A stretch of 64,000 nucleotides of DNA from Moraxella osloensis (GCF_009867135.1 NZ_CP047226.1:806001-870000); one strand, 5' to 3'. Positions 1 through 8,479 are shown, counted from the first letter of the stretch. Numbers and translations are program-made. Notes: generated by a model not told the origin, from the sequence alone.

Positions 1-420
1 AATTTTCTTTAAATCGCCACCATGATGAAATCTGGCATTATCCAACACCAATACACGTTTTGGATAATTGCCCTTATCATCTTTTGGCAAAGATTGCCCC
101 AACGTGTGTAGCCAGTTTTCAACTATCACACGGTTACAACCACCTTCAAAGGTAACAGGTGCGATGAGTTTAAAGTCATTTAATCGCATGGCTCCCATTA
201 AGTTTAAGCGTTTACCCTTATTGGCATCGATTTTGGCATAACAAGGCTTGCCAATAGGCGACCAACTGCGGGTGTAATATTGCCTTTGATAAAATCCTGT
301 TTCATCCATAAATAGGATGTTGTCAGCGGTAAGGCTCAAGGTTAATAGCAGTAAGCCTAGCATTAATTTAAAGCCAATTTGCTTTAGTGAGTCGGCTTGC
401 TTAAAGAGCGGGGTCTTTTT
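1..420 (-). CDS. IS630 transposase orfB, DDE catalytic domain (partial)
   Basis: Translating the minus strand in the -1 frame relative to orfA gives an uninterrupted transposase domain running off the window edge. It contains MDETGFYQ (first catalytic Asp) and LVLDNARFHHG (second Asp), both typical of IS630 transposases; the final Glu would lie beyond base 1. There is no independent start codon. Expression is expected from a -1 slip on the A7 run (minus strand) at 416-422, at the end of orfA. The frameshift is inferred from the overlap and the homopolymer, not demonstrated. Confidence 0.75.
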
Positions 421-764
421 TTAAAACTCCATTTGATTCGACGTAAGGTTTGTAAAAAGGCGTTATAGGAAATATTGATATCAGGATGGTCTTTTAAGTA
501 TTGTTCTCTAAGCTGTTTTGCGGTGTCGAATTCCTGAGCGTTAACGTAGTCCTCAAAGGCGACGAGGTCAGTGATAATGTGTTTTACGCCAACAGGTGCA
601 AAGGGTTTTGGCTTGGTATTCCCTTGTTCTTGATAGAGCTTTATCCAGTCATCAAGGGTGTTGCGGTTGATTTCAAATAGCCTGGCTGTTTTGCTTTTGT
701 TGCCTGTCTTTTGCCAGTGGTTGACGGCTCTGTCTCGTAAGTCTTGGTTGTATATTTTGGGCAT
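384..764 (-). CDS. IS630 transposase orfA, DNA-binding part
   Basis: A 126-residue protein starting MPKIYNQDLRDRAV with the N-terminal helix-turn-helix typical of IS630 orfA, which binds the element's ends. The reading frame continues a few codons past the A7 slippery run at 416-422 and stops, while the catalytic domain continues in the -1 frame. A full transposase therefore needs frameshifting. No clear Shine-Dalgarno precedes the ATG. It lies directly downstream of, and in the same direction as, the kinase fragment it has interrupted. Confidence 0.8.
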   Translation of the reverse strand: MPKIYNQDLRDRAVNHWQKTGNKSKTARLFEINRNTLDDWIKLYQEQGNTKPKPFAPVGVKHIITDLVAFEDYVNAQEFDTAKQLREQYLKDHPDINISYNAFLQTLRRIKWSFKKRPRSLSKPTH

Positions 765-788
765 GGTGGTATTGGTTTAAAATGATTA

Positions 789-1016
789 TTATATTACAGT
801 TTTAACTATACTAAAGAAAAAATAGAAAAAGGTAGGGAAAAGATTAATCAATACCCAATAATCATGCTGTGCACTTTTTAATGCCAACATAAAACTAAAG
901 GAAAAAAAGATAGCAATAATAATGCGGTAACCATTGTAGACGTTACCGATTCTTTTGGTTTTATCGTGGGTGCTTGGCTTGTCAAATAGCGATGAAAACG
1001 CAGGATTGGTAATCAT
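789..1016 (-). pseudogene. PilS-like sensor kinase, N-terminal stub cut by IS630
   Basis: The open frame of 75 residues begins three bases after the stop of the response regulator. It has a short cytoplasmic start, then a hydrophobic segment starting YRIIIAIFF and a second hydrophobic stretch, resembling the first two membrane helices of PilS-type histidine kinases. The frame then runs into the IS630 end at about 808, and its last residues are IS-encoded. No HisKA or ATPase domain is present in the window. If the rest of the gene survives it lies beyond base 1. The assignment to PilS is tentative: the spacing of the helices fits, but the diagnostic kinase region is missing. Confidence 0.5.
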
Positions 1017-1019
1017 GGT

Positions 1020-1658
1020 TTAGGGTTGAATCAAACCGTGACGCATAGCCAAATGGGTAAGTTTGACATCACTGTCGATATTAAGCTTTTCAAAAATACG
1101 ATAGCGGTAGGTATTGACTGTTTTGACACTTACAAACAACTGATCGGCGATTTGCTGTGGACTTTTACAATTGACCACCATCATCGCCACCTGCATTTCT
1201 CGCTCACTTAGCGCATCAAATGGCGACTCTGAATTGTCAGTGAATAAAATATCAGCAAGCTGCTCGGCAACATCGGCGCTAAAATAACGCCCGCCTTGGT
1301 GGACTTTTTTGATGCCTTTAATCATCTCATCAAGCGGTGTTCCTTTGGTGATATAGCCACTCACCCCTGCTTTGATGAGCATGGATGGGTAGGGCTGCTG
1401 AACCAAAGAGCTGACCGCCAAAATCTTGGTATTTTTATCGGTTTGCAGCAAGCGCTTGGTGACTTCTAAGCCGCCAATGGTAGGCATATTGACATCAAGT
1501 AACACCACATCAGGTTTTAATTGTTTGGTTTTGATAATCGCGGTTTCACCATCAGCAGCTTCACCAATCACATCGATGTCAGGGCTATCTGACAGCATCC
1601 GTACGATGCCCATTCGGACTAAATCATGATCGTCAACGACCAATACTCTAATCATCAT
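1020..1658 (-). CDS. gacA: GacA/UvrY-type response regulator (NarL/FixJ family)
   Basis: A 212-residue regulator close in length to GacA and UvrY. The receiver domain (about 3-120) has the acidic pair D9/D10, the phospho-acceptor D55 in VLLDVNMP and K105. A LuxR-type helix-turn-helix (about 145-205) includes LSEREMQVAMMV and IADQLFVSVKTVNTYR. Known relatives are phosphorylated by GacS/BarA-type kinases and activate small RNAs that titrate CsrA/RsmA. The start is the first of two ATG codons, with GGAGA about 7 bases upstream. The following gene on this strand is the broken PilS-like kinase, probably not its cognate kinase. The family is sure; GacA rather than a paralogue is likely. Confidence 0.8.
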   Translation of the reverse strand: MMIRVLVVDDHDLVRMGIVRMLSDSPDIDVIGEAADGETAIIKTKQLKPDVVLLDVNMPTIGGLEVTKRLLQTDKNTKILAVSSLVQQPYPSMLIKAGVSGYITKGTPLDEMIKGIKKVHQGGRYFSADVAEQLADILFTDNSESPFDALSEREMQVAMMVVNCKSPQQIADQLFVSVKTVNTYRYRIFEKLNIDSDVKLTHLAMRHGLIQP

Positions 1659-2000
1659 TTTTTATCTCCACCGCGCTTATCTTTATGCCAACAAAATTTT
1701 GTCTCAATAACGCTTTATATCAGCAAGACTTTATATCAACAAAACTTTATATAAAAAAGTCAGCTAAAAAAACTCATTTTTCAACAATAACTGTCTATCC
1801 CCAAGTTTTTATATTAGCACAGTTAGCGATTTAAGACGTGAGTTACTGTCTTAAATGTGACTAGATTTTTTATTTATGTTATGGGTAAATTTAGGTAGGC
1901 AAATTTGGGCACATGACTAAAATTCGCTTAACTTGCCCAATAGCTTTATAATACCTAGCATTCAAACCTTTATTACTGCTAAAAAAATGCGAATCCCATT
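1659..2000. other. Intergenic region between gacA and queD-like gene
   Basis: This divergent gap of 342 bases must hold the promoters of both flanking genes. A short imperfect direct repeat built on CTTTATATCA/ACTTTATATA occurs three times between about 1709 and 1753. No RNA gene or terminator was recognised. Confidence 0.4.
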
Positions 2001-2594
2001 ATGAGAATTAGAAAGCTGTTTAAATTTGAAAATGCCCATATTGTGCGCAATTGTAGCTCCGATCGCTGCAAGTACTCGATTCATGGGCATAGTTACCAAA
2101 TCGAGCTGATTTTAGAAGCGCACCGCCTCGATCACGGGCAAATGGTGTATGATTTTGGGCTGTTAAAATCATCGATTAAAGACATCATTGATAGTTTTGA
2201 TCATGCTATTTGTTTTTGGAATAAAGATGACCCTGACTATATTGACGCCTGTAAAAAATTTAGCGCGCGCTGGATTAGTTTGCCTGTCTCGCCCTCGGCA
2301 GAGCAGTTTAGCCGCGTGGTATTTTTTTGGGCAAGAGAAATCTTAAAACAAACCCAAATGCAAAACGGCGAAACCGATGTCAAAGTGTATTCCGTCATCG
2401 CGCATGAAACAGCGACAGGTTATGCCCAATGCTTTGAAGACGATGTCGATAATGCCCAAATGGGCGCCTTGACGCTGGGGGATTTTGAATTTAGCGAGCA
2501 AGTAAAAGCCGAATGGCATGACCCCTTGATGTATGACAAATTAAAAAAAGGCGAGAAATTTGTCAATCCGACAGTGGTTTTACAAGTTGACTAA
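2001..2594 (+). CDS. queD: 6-carboxy-tetrahydropterin synthase-like protein (QueD/PTPS family)
   Basis: A 197-residue member of the pyruvoyl-tetrahydropterin synthase fold family. Zinc ligands are H13 (FENAH) and H28/H30 (HGHSY); C23 just before HGH matches the catalytic Cys. VYDFGLLK, FDHAICF, SAEQF and AHETATGYA match the family's substrate-binding and ET motifs. QueD converts dihydroneopterin triphosphate to 6-carboxy-tetrahydropterin for queuosine. The protein is longer than classic QueD (about 120 residues), with an extra segment around 80-100 and a C-terminal tail of about 40 residues, so a different pterin role is possible. It stands alone, with no other queuosine genes nearby. Confidence 0.75.
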   Translation: MRIRKLFKFENAHIVRNCSSDRCKYSIHGHSYQIELILEAHRLDHGQMVYDFGLLKSSIKDIIDSFDHAICFWNKDDPDYIDACKKFSARWISLPVSPSAEQFSRVVFFWAREILKQTQMQNGETDVKVYSVIAHETATGYAQCFEDDVDNAQMGALTLGDFEFSEQVKAEWHDPLMYDKLKKGEKFVNPTVVLQVD

Positions 2595-2645
2595 GCTGTT
2601 GGTATCTGATGGGGTTGTTGCAACAATTTTTGATTTAGGACAAAC

Positions 2646-3107
2646 ATGGGGCAAGCTGGGAAAATCGACATGAATAAAACTATTCTCTTAAAATCCGAAA
2701 CCGATACCCAAGCCTTCGCTAAAGAGCTTACCAAAATGAATTTAACCGGTAGCGTCTGGCTGTCGGGTGATTTGGGTGCGGGCAAGACCACGCTTACCCG
2801 CTATTGGCTTCAAGCAATGGGGCATACAGGCGCGGTAAAAAGCCCGACTTTTACCCTGGTTGAACCTTATCGTATTACGCAGGACGATGGTACAATTAAG
2901 CCGGTTTACCATGCCGATTTATACCGTCTCAATGATCCTGAAGAATTGGAATTTATCGGTTTTTATGAATATCAAGATGAGCCAAATAGTTTGGTGATTA
3001 TTGAATGGGCGAGTCGTGCAGCAGGCTATTTGACGCCGCCCAATGCCACCATTGATATCAAACGCCTGGATGACGAACAACGAGAAGTGACGATAAGTTT
3101 TGCCTGA
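2646..3107 (+). CDS. tsaE: tRNA threonylcarbamoyladenosine synthesis ATPase TsaE
   Basis: A 153-residue P-loop ATPase with Walker A GDLGAGKTT (41-49), followed by SPTFTLVEPY and HADLYRL, all typical of TsaE. Together with TsaB, TsaC and TsaD it makes the t6A37 modification of ANN-decoding tRNAs. Two starts are possible: the ATG at 2646, with GGAC upstream, and the ATG at 2670 (residue 9), with GGGA upstream; the second gives a length nearer the family norm. The end overlaps the mutL start by 8 bases, implying translational coupling in a tsaE-mutL-miaA operon, an order common in gammaproteobacteria. Confidence 0.93.
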   Translation: MGQAGKIDMNKTILLKSETDTQAFAKELTKMNLTGSVWLSGDLGAGKTTLTRYWLQAMGHTGAVKSPTFTLVEPYRITQDDGTIKPVYHADLYRLNDPEELEFIGFYEYQDEPNSLVIIEWASRAAGYLTPPNATIDIKRLDDEQREVTISFA

Positions 3108-4725
3108 CAACCGTATTCATAAATTATCCCCACTGCTTATCAACCAAATCGCCGCTGGCGAGGTAGTGACGCGTCCTGCTTCTGTGGTCAAAGAACTGAT
3201 TGAAAATGCGATCGATGCCAACGCTACTCATATTCGAATCGATATCGAACAAGGCGGGCTTGGGTTGATTCAAATTAGTGACAACGGCATGGGGATTCAT
3301 CCTGACGATATGACGCTTGCGGTCACTCGCCATGCCACCAGTAAACTTGCTAATGTCAGCGAGTTGGTTGGTATTCATAGTTTAGGCTTTCGCGGCGAGG
3401 CACTAGCGAGCATTGCAGCGATATCGCATCTGACATTAACCAGTAGTCACAATGACAGCGGGATAGGGCAGCAGCTGAGCGTGAGCGGTAGTGAGGTAAG
3501 CCAAGCTACTATTCGTCCTATCGTCAAACATCGCGGCACGTGTGTCAGCGTTCGCGATTTGTACTTTAATGTGCCAGGCAGACGCTCGCACCTAAAAAGT
3601 ATGGCCACAGAATTTGCCCATATTGAACAAGTCGTGCAGCGATTAGCGATTAGTTTTGCCGATGTGCAGATTGAATTATATCATCAAGACAAGTTGCGTT
3701 TTAGCTTAACGCAGTCAGCCCAAGCGCCTCATCACAGTTTAGAGGGTGCTGCATTGCCTTTTTTGCCGGCTTTTAGTTTGGCACGACTTGAACAAGCGTT
3801 AAATTTGCCATTGGCTGAGATTGCACAGCCATTTTATTTATCGCTGCAAGGTTTACAAGCACAGACAGAGGATTTAAGTGCCCAAGTCACCGGCTGGTTT
3901 TTTATCGCCCATAAAAATAATCTGCCAAAACTTATTTATATCAATCATCGTTTGGTCAGTGATTTGGCGATTAGTCAAGCCATACAAAAAGTGGGTCGCA
4001 AGCTAGGTATTGGCATCGATAATTCGCTACAAATGGGCTATGCGTTGTCTTTTGAACTGCCTGCCGAGTGGATAAATGTCAATATTCACCCAAGTAAACA
4101 ACAAGTCAAAATCCAACCATTGACCAATATATTAGCTTGGTTGTCTCAGCATATGCTAGAGCAATTGCCGCCTAAAATGACAGCGCTAAACACCCTGCAA
4201 CAGCAAGCTTGCATGACAAAAACTAATAACAGTCACGTCGATAAATTTCAAAACTTGCCTGCGGGTGAAGCTACCCCCATTCACTATATAAAGCCTAATG
4301 ACCAACCCAAACCCACCAATCACATAACTCATGTTGCCGAAAATCACTCGCTTTATCAGCTGGCAACCCAGATGGGAAATCAGATGGCGACAAAGGGTGC
4401 GGTTGATAGGTTAACGGATAGCGACTCGATACAGCTAGTGATTTTATTTGAAAACAAGCATGAATTTGAAAGACAGCATGAATTTAAAAGTAAGCATCAA
4501 ACTTTTGCTTTAATTTTTTGGCAAGGATATTTTTATCTGATTGATTTACAATACCATCATATAGGCAGTTATGATAAAGCGTATGTTCAATCTTATTTGA
4601 ATCAAGCTGATTTTACCCACATTGCCGATAATGCCATTCGAGTCAGTGAAACTGACATGCTACAATGGCTGCTGTCGCATTCGCATTTACCTAATTCCCA
4701 GTCATCCCAACAATCCCCAGAATAA
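3100..4725 (+). CDS. mutL: DNA mismatch repair protein MutL with shortened C-terminus
   Basis: The N-terminal GHKL ATPase (about 1-330) is complete: NQIAAGEVV with the catalytic Glu, DNGMGI, and GFRGEALASI. MutL links MutS mismatch recognition to MutH or an intrinsic nuclease. The start is a TTG inside the end of tsaE; MPDNRIHKL matches the family N-terminus and no ATG lies nearby, so the TTG is well supported. The protein has 541 residues against about 615 in E. coli. The C-terminal dimerisation domain appears reduced to about 100 residues, and I see neither the DQHAxxE endonuclease motif nor the usual CPHGRP-like ending. miaA starts three bases after the stop, so the end is not a sequencing truncation into a gap. 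Confidence 0.92.
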   Translation: MPDNRIHKLSPLLINQIAAGEVVTRPASVVKELIENAIDANATHIRIDIEQGGLGLIQISDNGMGIHPDDMTLAVTRHATSKLANVSELVGIHSLGFRGEALASIAAISHLTLTSSHNDSGIGQQLSVSGSEVSQATIRPIVKHRGTCVSVRDLYFNVPGRRSHLKSMATEFAHIEQVVQRLAISFADVQIELYHQDKLRFSLTQSAQAPHHSLEGAALPFLPAFSLARLEQALNLPLAEIAQPFYLSLQGLQAQTEDLSAQVTGWFFIAHKNNLPKLIYINHRLVSDLAISQAIQKVGRKLGIGIDNSLQMGYALSFELPAEWINVNIHPSKQQVKIQPLTNILAWLSQHMLEQLPPKMTALNTLQQQACMTKTNNSHVDKFQNLPAGEATPIHYIKPNDQPKPTNHITHVAENHSLYQLATQMGNQMATKGAVDRLTDSDSIQLVILFENKHEFERQHEFKSKHQTFALIFWQGYFYLIDLQYHHIGSYDKAYVQSYLNQADFTHIADNAIRVSETDMLQWLLSHSHLPNSQSSQQSPE

Positions 4726-4728
4726 GCT

Positions 4729-5781
4729 ATGATAACAGCCGATAAACAAGACGTGATTTGCCTTATAGCACCTACTGCCAGCGGTAAAACAGCGTTGGCG
4801 TATGAACTCTATGAAACGGGCAAATATCGTCTTATTTCGGTAGATTCTGCTTTGATTTATCGGGATATGAATATCGGTACTGCCAAACCGACACGTGAAG
4901 AATTGGCAAAGTATCCGCATGCGCTTGTTGACATCATCAGTTCTGAGCAAAGCTACAGCGTTGCCCAGTTTGTCAACGATGTGGACTATCATATCAATCT
5001 TGCTCATCAGCAAAATAAAACACCTGTGCTGGTGGGTGGAACCATGATGTACTATATGGCACTGATTCAAGGTATCAATGATATCCCAGCAACCTTGCCA
5101 GAGACTCGCCAACAAGTCACCCAACTGATTGCCAAGCACGGGATTGAACAGCTTCATGCTTATTTAACCCAGGTAGATCCCATCCTAGGTAAGCAACTCA
5201 AAACCACAGACACCCAAAGAATTGGCAGAGCGGTGGAAATCTATCTACAAACAGGTAAGCCATTAAGCGCTTGGCAGAATCAGCCCGCTAGGGCATTAGC
5301 CGACAATCCACATCAGCGTTGGCAAATTTTAGCCGTGATGCCAGATCGTGATTGGTTACACAAGCGCATCGCACTTCGGCTAGATATCATGTGGCAACAA
5401 GGTTTTTTACAAGAAGTGATTGCTCTGCGACAACAATATCACCTCACGGCTAATCTGCCATCTATGCGCTGCGTTGGCTATCGGCAAGCTTGGGATTTTT
5501 TAGAAAAAATACAAAATACAACAGTGTTTACACATTATAATAATGAAGAAAATTTTCATGAATATATGACGCGTTCTTTACTAAACACGCACAGCTCCCC
5601 AATTGAAGATTATAGACAAACTATGCAAAATGAGGCATTATATGCTACAAGACAGTTAGCAAAACGCCAATATACATGGATGCGTAAGCTGGTAAGTACA
5701 CAACAATTGGTCGAGCGGTTTGATATAATACCCTTGACAACTATTGATGAGGCAAGAACGCTGCTAATAAAAACAAATTAA
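4729..5781 (+). CDS. miaA: tRNA dimethylallyltransferase MiaA
   Basis: A 350-residue prenyltransferase that adds a dimethylallyl group to A37 of tRNAs reading UNN codons. The P-loop is APTASGKT (14-21), with Ala for the usual first Gly. SVDSALIYRDMNIGTAKP, VGGTMMYY, MRCVGYRQAW and ATRQLAKRQYTWMR are family signatures. Between MRCVGYRQAW and ATRQLAKRQ there is an unusual insert of about 35 residues (roughly 258-295), which makes the protein longer than E. coli MiaA (316). It starts three bases after mutL and precedes hfq, the conserved miaA-hfq order. A separate hfq promoter with a TATAAT at 5872-5877 is plausible. Confidence 0.95.
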   Translation: MITADKQDVICLIAPTASGKTALAYELYETGKYRLISVDSALIYRDMNIGTAKPTREELAKYPHALVDIISSEQSYSVAQFVNDVDYHINLAHQQNKTPVLVGGTMMYYMALIQGINDIPATLPETRQQVTQLIAKHGIEQLHAYLTQVDPILGKQLKTTDTQRIGRAVEIYLQTGKPLSAWQNQPARALADNPHQRWQILAVMPDRDWLHKRIALRLDIMWQQGFLQEVIALRQQYHLTANLPSMRCVGYRQAWDFLEKIQNTTVFTHYNNEENFHEYMTRSLLNTHSSPIEDYRQTMQNEALYATRQLAKRQYTWMRKLVSTQQLVERFDIIPLTTIDEARTLLIKTN

Positions 5782-5939
5782 AAGCAGTGCTATGCTTGAG
5801 TAAGGATATCTGTGCGCTTGTCTAGTATAGCGCTTACCATTCGTGTTAAGCCAATAAGCTGTCATTTAAGGTATAATTAAAAAGTCGTCTAAAAATATAA
5901 TAATTTAACCAACTTTCTGTTTATTTCTGGGAGAAACCT

Positions 5940-6485
5940 ATGTCAAAAGGTCAAACACTACAAGACCCTTTCTTAAATTCTTTGCGAAAAGACCGTATTC
6001 CAGTGTCTATTTTTTTAGTCAATGGTATCAAGCTTCAAGGTCAAATCGAATCTTTCGATCAATATGTGGTGTTACTTAAAAACACTGTCAGTCAAATGGT
6101 CTATAAACACGCCATTTCAACAGTGGTCCCAGCCCGTAATCCACGTTCAGCCACGCCAATGCCAGGGACAAGTGGCTACGGTCAATCTAGCCAAATGGGC
6201 TTTGGTCAAGCAGGCGGTTTTGAACAATCAGGCTATGGCGCAAATCGCACAGGGTTTGCTAATCGTGGTGGCTTTGGCGATCGCGGTTTTGATGGCGGCG
6301 GTTATGACAATGACCAACGTGGCTACCCGCAGGAGCGTACAGGGTTTGCGCAAGCACCGTATGATCGTAGTGGTTTTGCTGACCGTGGTTTTGATAGCGG
6401 CTATGACAATATGAATTTTGAGCCTACCAAAGACGATGCCAATTTTGATGATGATGCAAAGGGCAATGGTGAAGACAAGTATTAA
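5940..6485 (+). CDS. hfq: RNA chaperone Hfq with long Gly-rich tail
   Basis: Residues 1-65 form the Sm-like core: [26 protein letters not shown] and [11 protein letters not shown] (Sm2). Hfq hexamers bind small RNAs and mRNAs and promote their pairing. The remaining 116 residues are a low-complexity tail rich in Gly, Phe, Asp, Arg and Tyr, with loose repeats of the type GFADRGFD and RTGFA. E. coli Hfq has only about 37 tail residues; extended Gly-rich tails are known from Moraxellaceae. GGGAGAAACC precedes the ATG and a terminator follows. Confidence 0.97.
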   Translation: MSKGQTLQDPFLNSLRKDRIPVSIFLVNGIKLQGQIESFDQYVVLLKNTVSQMVYKHAISTVVPARNPRSATPMPGTSGYGQSSQMGFGQAGGFEQSGYGANRTGFANRGGFGDRGFDGGGYDNDQRGYPQERTGFAQAPYDRSGFADRGFDSGYDNMNFEPTKDDANFDDDAKGNGEDKY

Positions 6486-6513
6486 TTTTTAAATTCCAAA
6501 CATGATATTACGT

Positions 6514-6543
6514 GGCGAACCCTATCAGTGTTCGCCATTTTTT
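6514..6543 (+). terminator. Rho-independent terminator of hfq
   Basis: The stem GGCGAAC (6514-6520) pairs with GTTCGCC (6530-6536) around a 9-base loop, followed by A and six T. Confidence 0.88.
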
Positions 6544-6839
6544 ATAGCTTTTATAGCTTATCTTTTATAGTGTATTTAGGGCTGATTTAGCAATGCCTAG
6601 ATTGTTAATATAAACTCGATGAAATGTTGTCAAAATATGTATTTTCGGACTTATCCCGTGAATATTGGCTGAAATTACGCTATGATAATCAGACTTTAAA
6701 AAATTTTAAATTTTTAGCTTTAAATATTATTTATGCTAACTATTAACGCCCGAATAAGCGGATAGCGATAACCGCATAAGGATAAGTGCCCGAAGAAAGC
6801 GCACCAACAGCCATCTTGAAAAATTAGTGAGGAATTATC
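6544..6839. other. Promoter region of the kdsD-lpt block
   Basis: No gene is visible in this AT-rich gap. A small hairpin pairs GCGG (6758-6761) with CCGC (6772-6775) about 65 bases before the kdsD start, in a patch richer in GC than its surroundings. The kdsD Shine-Dalgarno GTGAGGA is at 6827-6833. I could not assign a promoter with confidence. Confidence 0.4.
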
Positions 6840-7808
6840 TTGGATGCATCGGTTGATTATTTAAAGCATGCCAAAGACGCTATCAAAACAGAACAACATG
6901 CTTTAGATTTGCTGATTGAACAGCTAGATGAACGATTTGTGACCGCTTGCCATTTGATTGAAAATTGTCAGGGGCGTGTGGTGGTGACAGGTATGGGTAA
7001 GTCAGGGCTTATTGGTCGCAAAATTGCAGCGACTTTTGCCTCAACGGGAACGCCGTCTTTTTTTATGCACCCTGGTGAAGCAGGTCATGGCGACTTAGGC
7101 ATGTTGGTCAAAGGCGATGTGTTAATTGGCATCTCGAACTCAGGTGAGTCAGATGAAATCCGCACGTTACTGCCCGTTGTAAAAAAACTGGGCATTCCGC
7201 TCATTAGTATCAGCCGCGACAAACGTGGTATTTTGCCAAGATCTGCCGATGTGGCGTTGACTTTAGGGGCGTCTGAAGAAGCTTGTCCCCTTGGCTTGGC
7301 ACCGACATCAAGTACCACAGCTACTTTGGCACTGGGAGATGCGCTAGCGGTGGCATTGGTGCATAGTAAGCATTTTACCTCAGAAGATTTTGCTTTATCG
7401 CACCCTGCAGGGGCATTGGGTCGCAAATTATTAACCCAAGTAAAAGACTTGATGCATGTAAATAACCTGCCAACCATTGATGAGCATTCGACGCTTAACG
7501 AAGCCTTGTTCAGCATGACGGGTGGCAGACTGGGGATGACGGTGATTACCAATGAAAGCAATCAAGTCGTGGGTGTATTCACCGATGGCGACTTGCGCCG
7601 TAGCTTAGCGCGCCAATTGGGGCTTGATACGCCGATTAGTCAGGTGATGTCAACCAATCCAAAGTCCGTCAATCCTGATGTTCGTGCGTCTGATGCGCTC
7701 ACATTAATGAATGAACAAAAGATAAATCAGCTATTAATCATTAATGATGATAAGACTTTGGCGGGTATTTTGACCTTGCATGAGCTGCTGCATGCGGGTG
7801 TGAATTAA
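6840..7808 (+). CDS. kdsD: Arabinose-5-phosphate isomerase KdsD
   Basis: A 322-residue isomerase that converts ribulose 5-phosphate to arabinose 5-phosphate, the first step to Kdo. The SIS domain (about 35-180) has TGMGKSGLIGRKIAATFAST, HGDLGM, and ISNSGES. Two CBS domains follow (about 205-320). DFALSHPAGALGRKLL is a strong family signature. The start is TTG, chosen because GTGAGGA sits 6 bases upstream and the N-terminus then matches family length. It heads the kdsD-kdsC-lptC-lptA-lptB block, conserved among gammaproteobacteria. Confidence 0.95.
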   Translation: MDASVDYLKHAKDAIKTEQHALDLLIEQLDERFVTACHLIENCQGRVVVTGMGKSGLIGRKIAATFASTGTPSFFMHPGEAGHGDLGMLVKGDVLIGISNSGESDEIRTLLPVVKKLGIPLISISRDKRGILPRSADVALTLGASEEACPLGLAPTSSTTATLALGDALAVALVHSKHFTSEDFALSHPAGALGRKLLTQVKDLMHVNNLPTIDEHSTLNEALFSMTGGRLGMTVITNESNQVVGVFTDGDLRRSLARQLGLDTPISQVMSTNPKSVNPDVRASDALTLMNEQKINQLLIINDDKTLAGILTLHELLHAGVN

Positions 7809-7865
7809 TAGGCTTAAAATAACTACTTTTAAAGTAATTAGGCTTAAAATAATAAGGATAAGGTC

Positions 7866-8390
7866 ATGCAAAGTCTGCTCACTAAAGCAAAAAACGTTAA
7901 ACTATTGGTCATGGATGTGGATGGTGTGTTGTCCGATGGAAAAATTATCTATGATGCCAACAGTGTTGAAACCAAAGGCTTTAATGTTCAAGATGGCTTT
8001 GGTATTCAGCGTATTCACCAAGCAGGGATTCAAACTGCCATTATAACGGGTCGTACTAGCGACATTGTCACGCATCGCGCCAAAGAATTAAAAATTACCC
8101 ATCTAGTGCAAGGGCGGGAAGACAAATTAACGGCGCTCAATGAATTGTTAGCTAATATTGGTATCTCGCTAGCAGAATGTGCTTATATCGGTGATGATTG
8201 GCCAGATATCAAAGCCTTGCAATCCGTCGGATTTGCTGCAGCCGTGGCAAATGCCAATGGTGAGGTCATCAAACGGGTCGATATGGTTACCACACGCTCA
8301 GGCGGACAAGGGGCTGTTCGTGAGTTATGTGATTTGATATTAAAAGCAACGGGTCATTACGATGATATTTTGGCAAGTTATGTGGTTTAG
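7866..8390 (+). CDS. kdsC: 3-deoxy-D-manno-octulosonate 8-phosphate phosphatase KdsC
   Basis: A 174-residue HAD-family phosphatase without a cap domain. The nucleophile motif is VMDVDGVLSD (D17, D19), followed by ITGRTS and GDDWPDI (Mg-binding acidic pair). KdsC releases phosphate from Kdo-8-P to give Kdo. AAGGATAAGGTC precedes the ATG. The 57-base gap to kdsD contains two copies of a 14-base element, TAGGCTTAAAATAA (around 7809 and 7839), of unknown role. Confidence 0.95.
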   Translation: MQSLLTKAKNVKLLVMDVDGVLSDGKIIYDANSVETKGFNVQDGFGIQRIHQAGIQTAIITGRTSDIVTHRAKELKITHLVQGREDKLTALNELLANIGISLAECAYIGDDWPDIKALQSVGFAAAVANANGEVIKRVDMVTTRSGGQGAVRELCDLILKATGHYDDILASYVV

Positions 8391-8426
8391 TGCATATAAT
8401 ATAAGTTGGCTTAAGGGATTTATGCT

Positions 8427-8479
8427 AAGTGATTTGTTTTAAGCAATTTGTTTTAAGTGATTTATTTTAAGTGATTTGG
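8427..8479. repeat. Tandem 14-bp repeat between kdsC and lptC
   Basis: About 3.8 copies of an imperfect AAGTGATTTGTTTT unit start at 8427, 8441, 8455 and 8469, with few mismatches between copies. The array sits in the 150-base gap before lptC and may vary in copy number. Function unknown. Confidence 0.85.

Larger units (their letters stand above)
1..808 (-). mobile_element. IS630-family insertion sequence, left part outside window
   Basis: The element carries a helix-turn-helix orfA and a DDE-type orfB joined by a likely -1 frameshift, the usual IS630/Tc1-mariner layout. One end lies near 800-810, where transposase-linked sequence gives way to the truncated kinase gene; IS630 elements insert at TA and TA dinucleotides occur at 807-810. 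The other end is beyond base 1, so terminal repeats and the target duplication cannot be confirmed. The boundary is approximate. Confidence 0.8.

Noticed and set aside
4702..5157. A 151-codon antisense frame in miaA
   Set aside because: Shadow of the conserved miaA reading frame.
7085..7561. A 158-codon antisense frame inside kdsD
   Set aside because: Fully covered by a certain gene on the other strand; no family resemblance.
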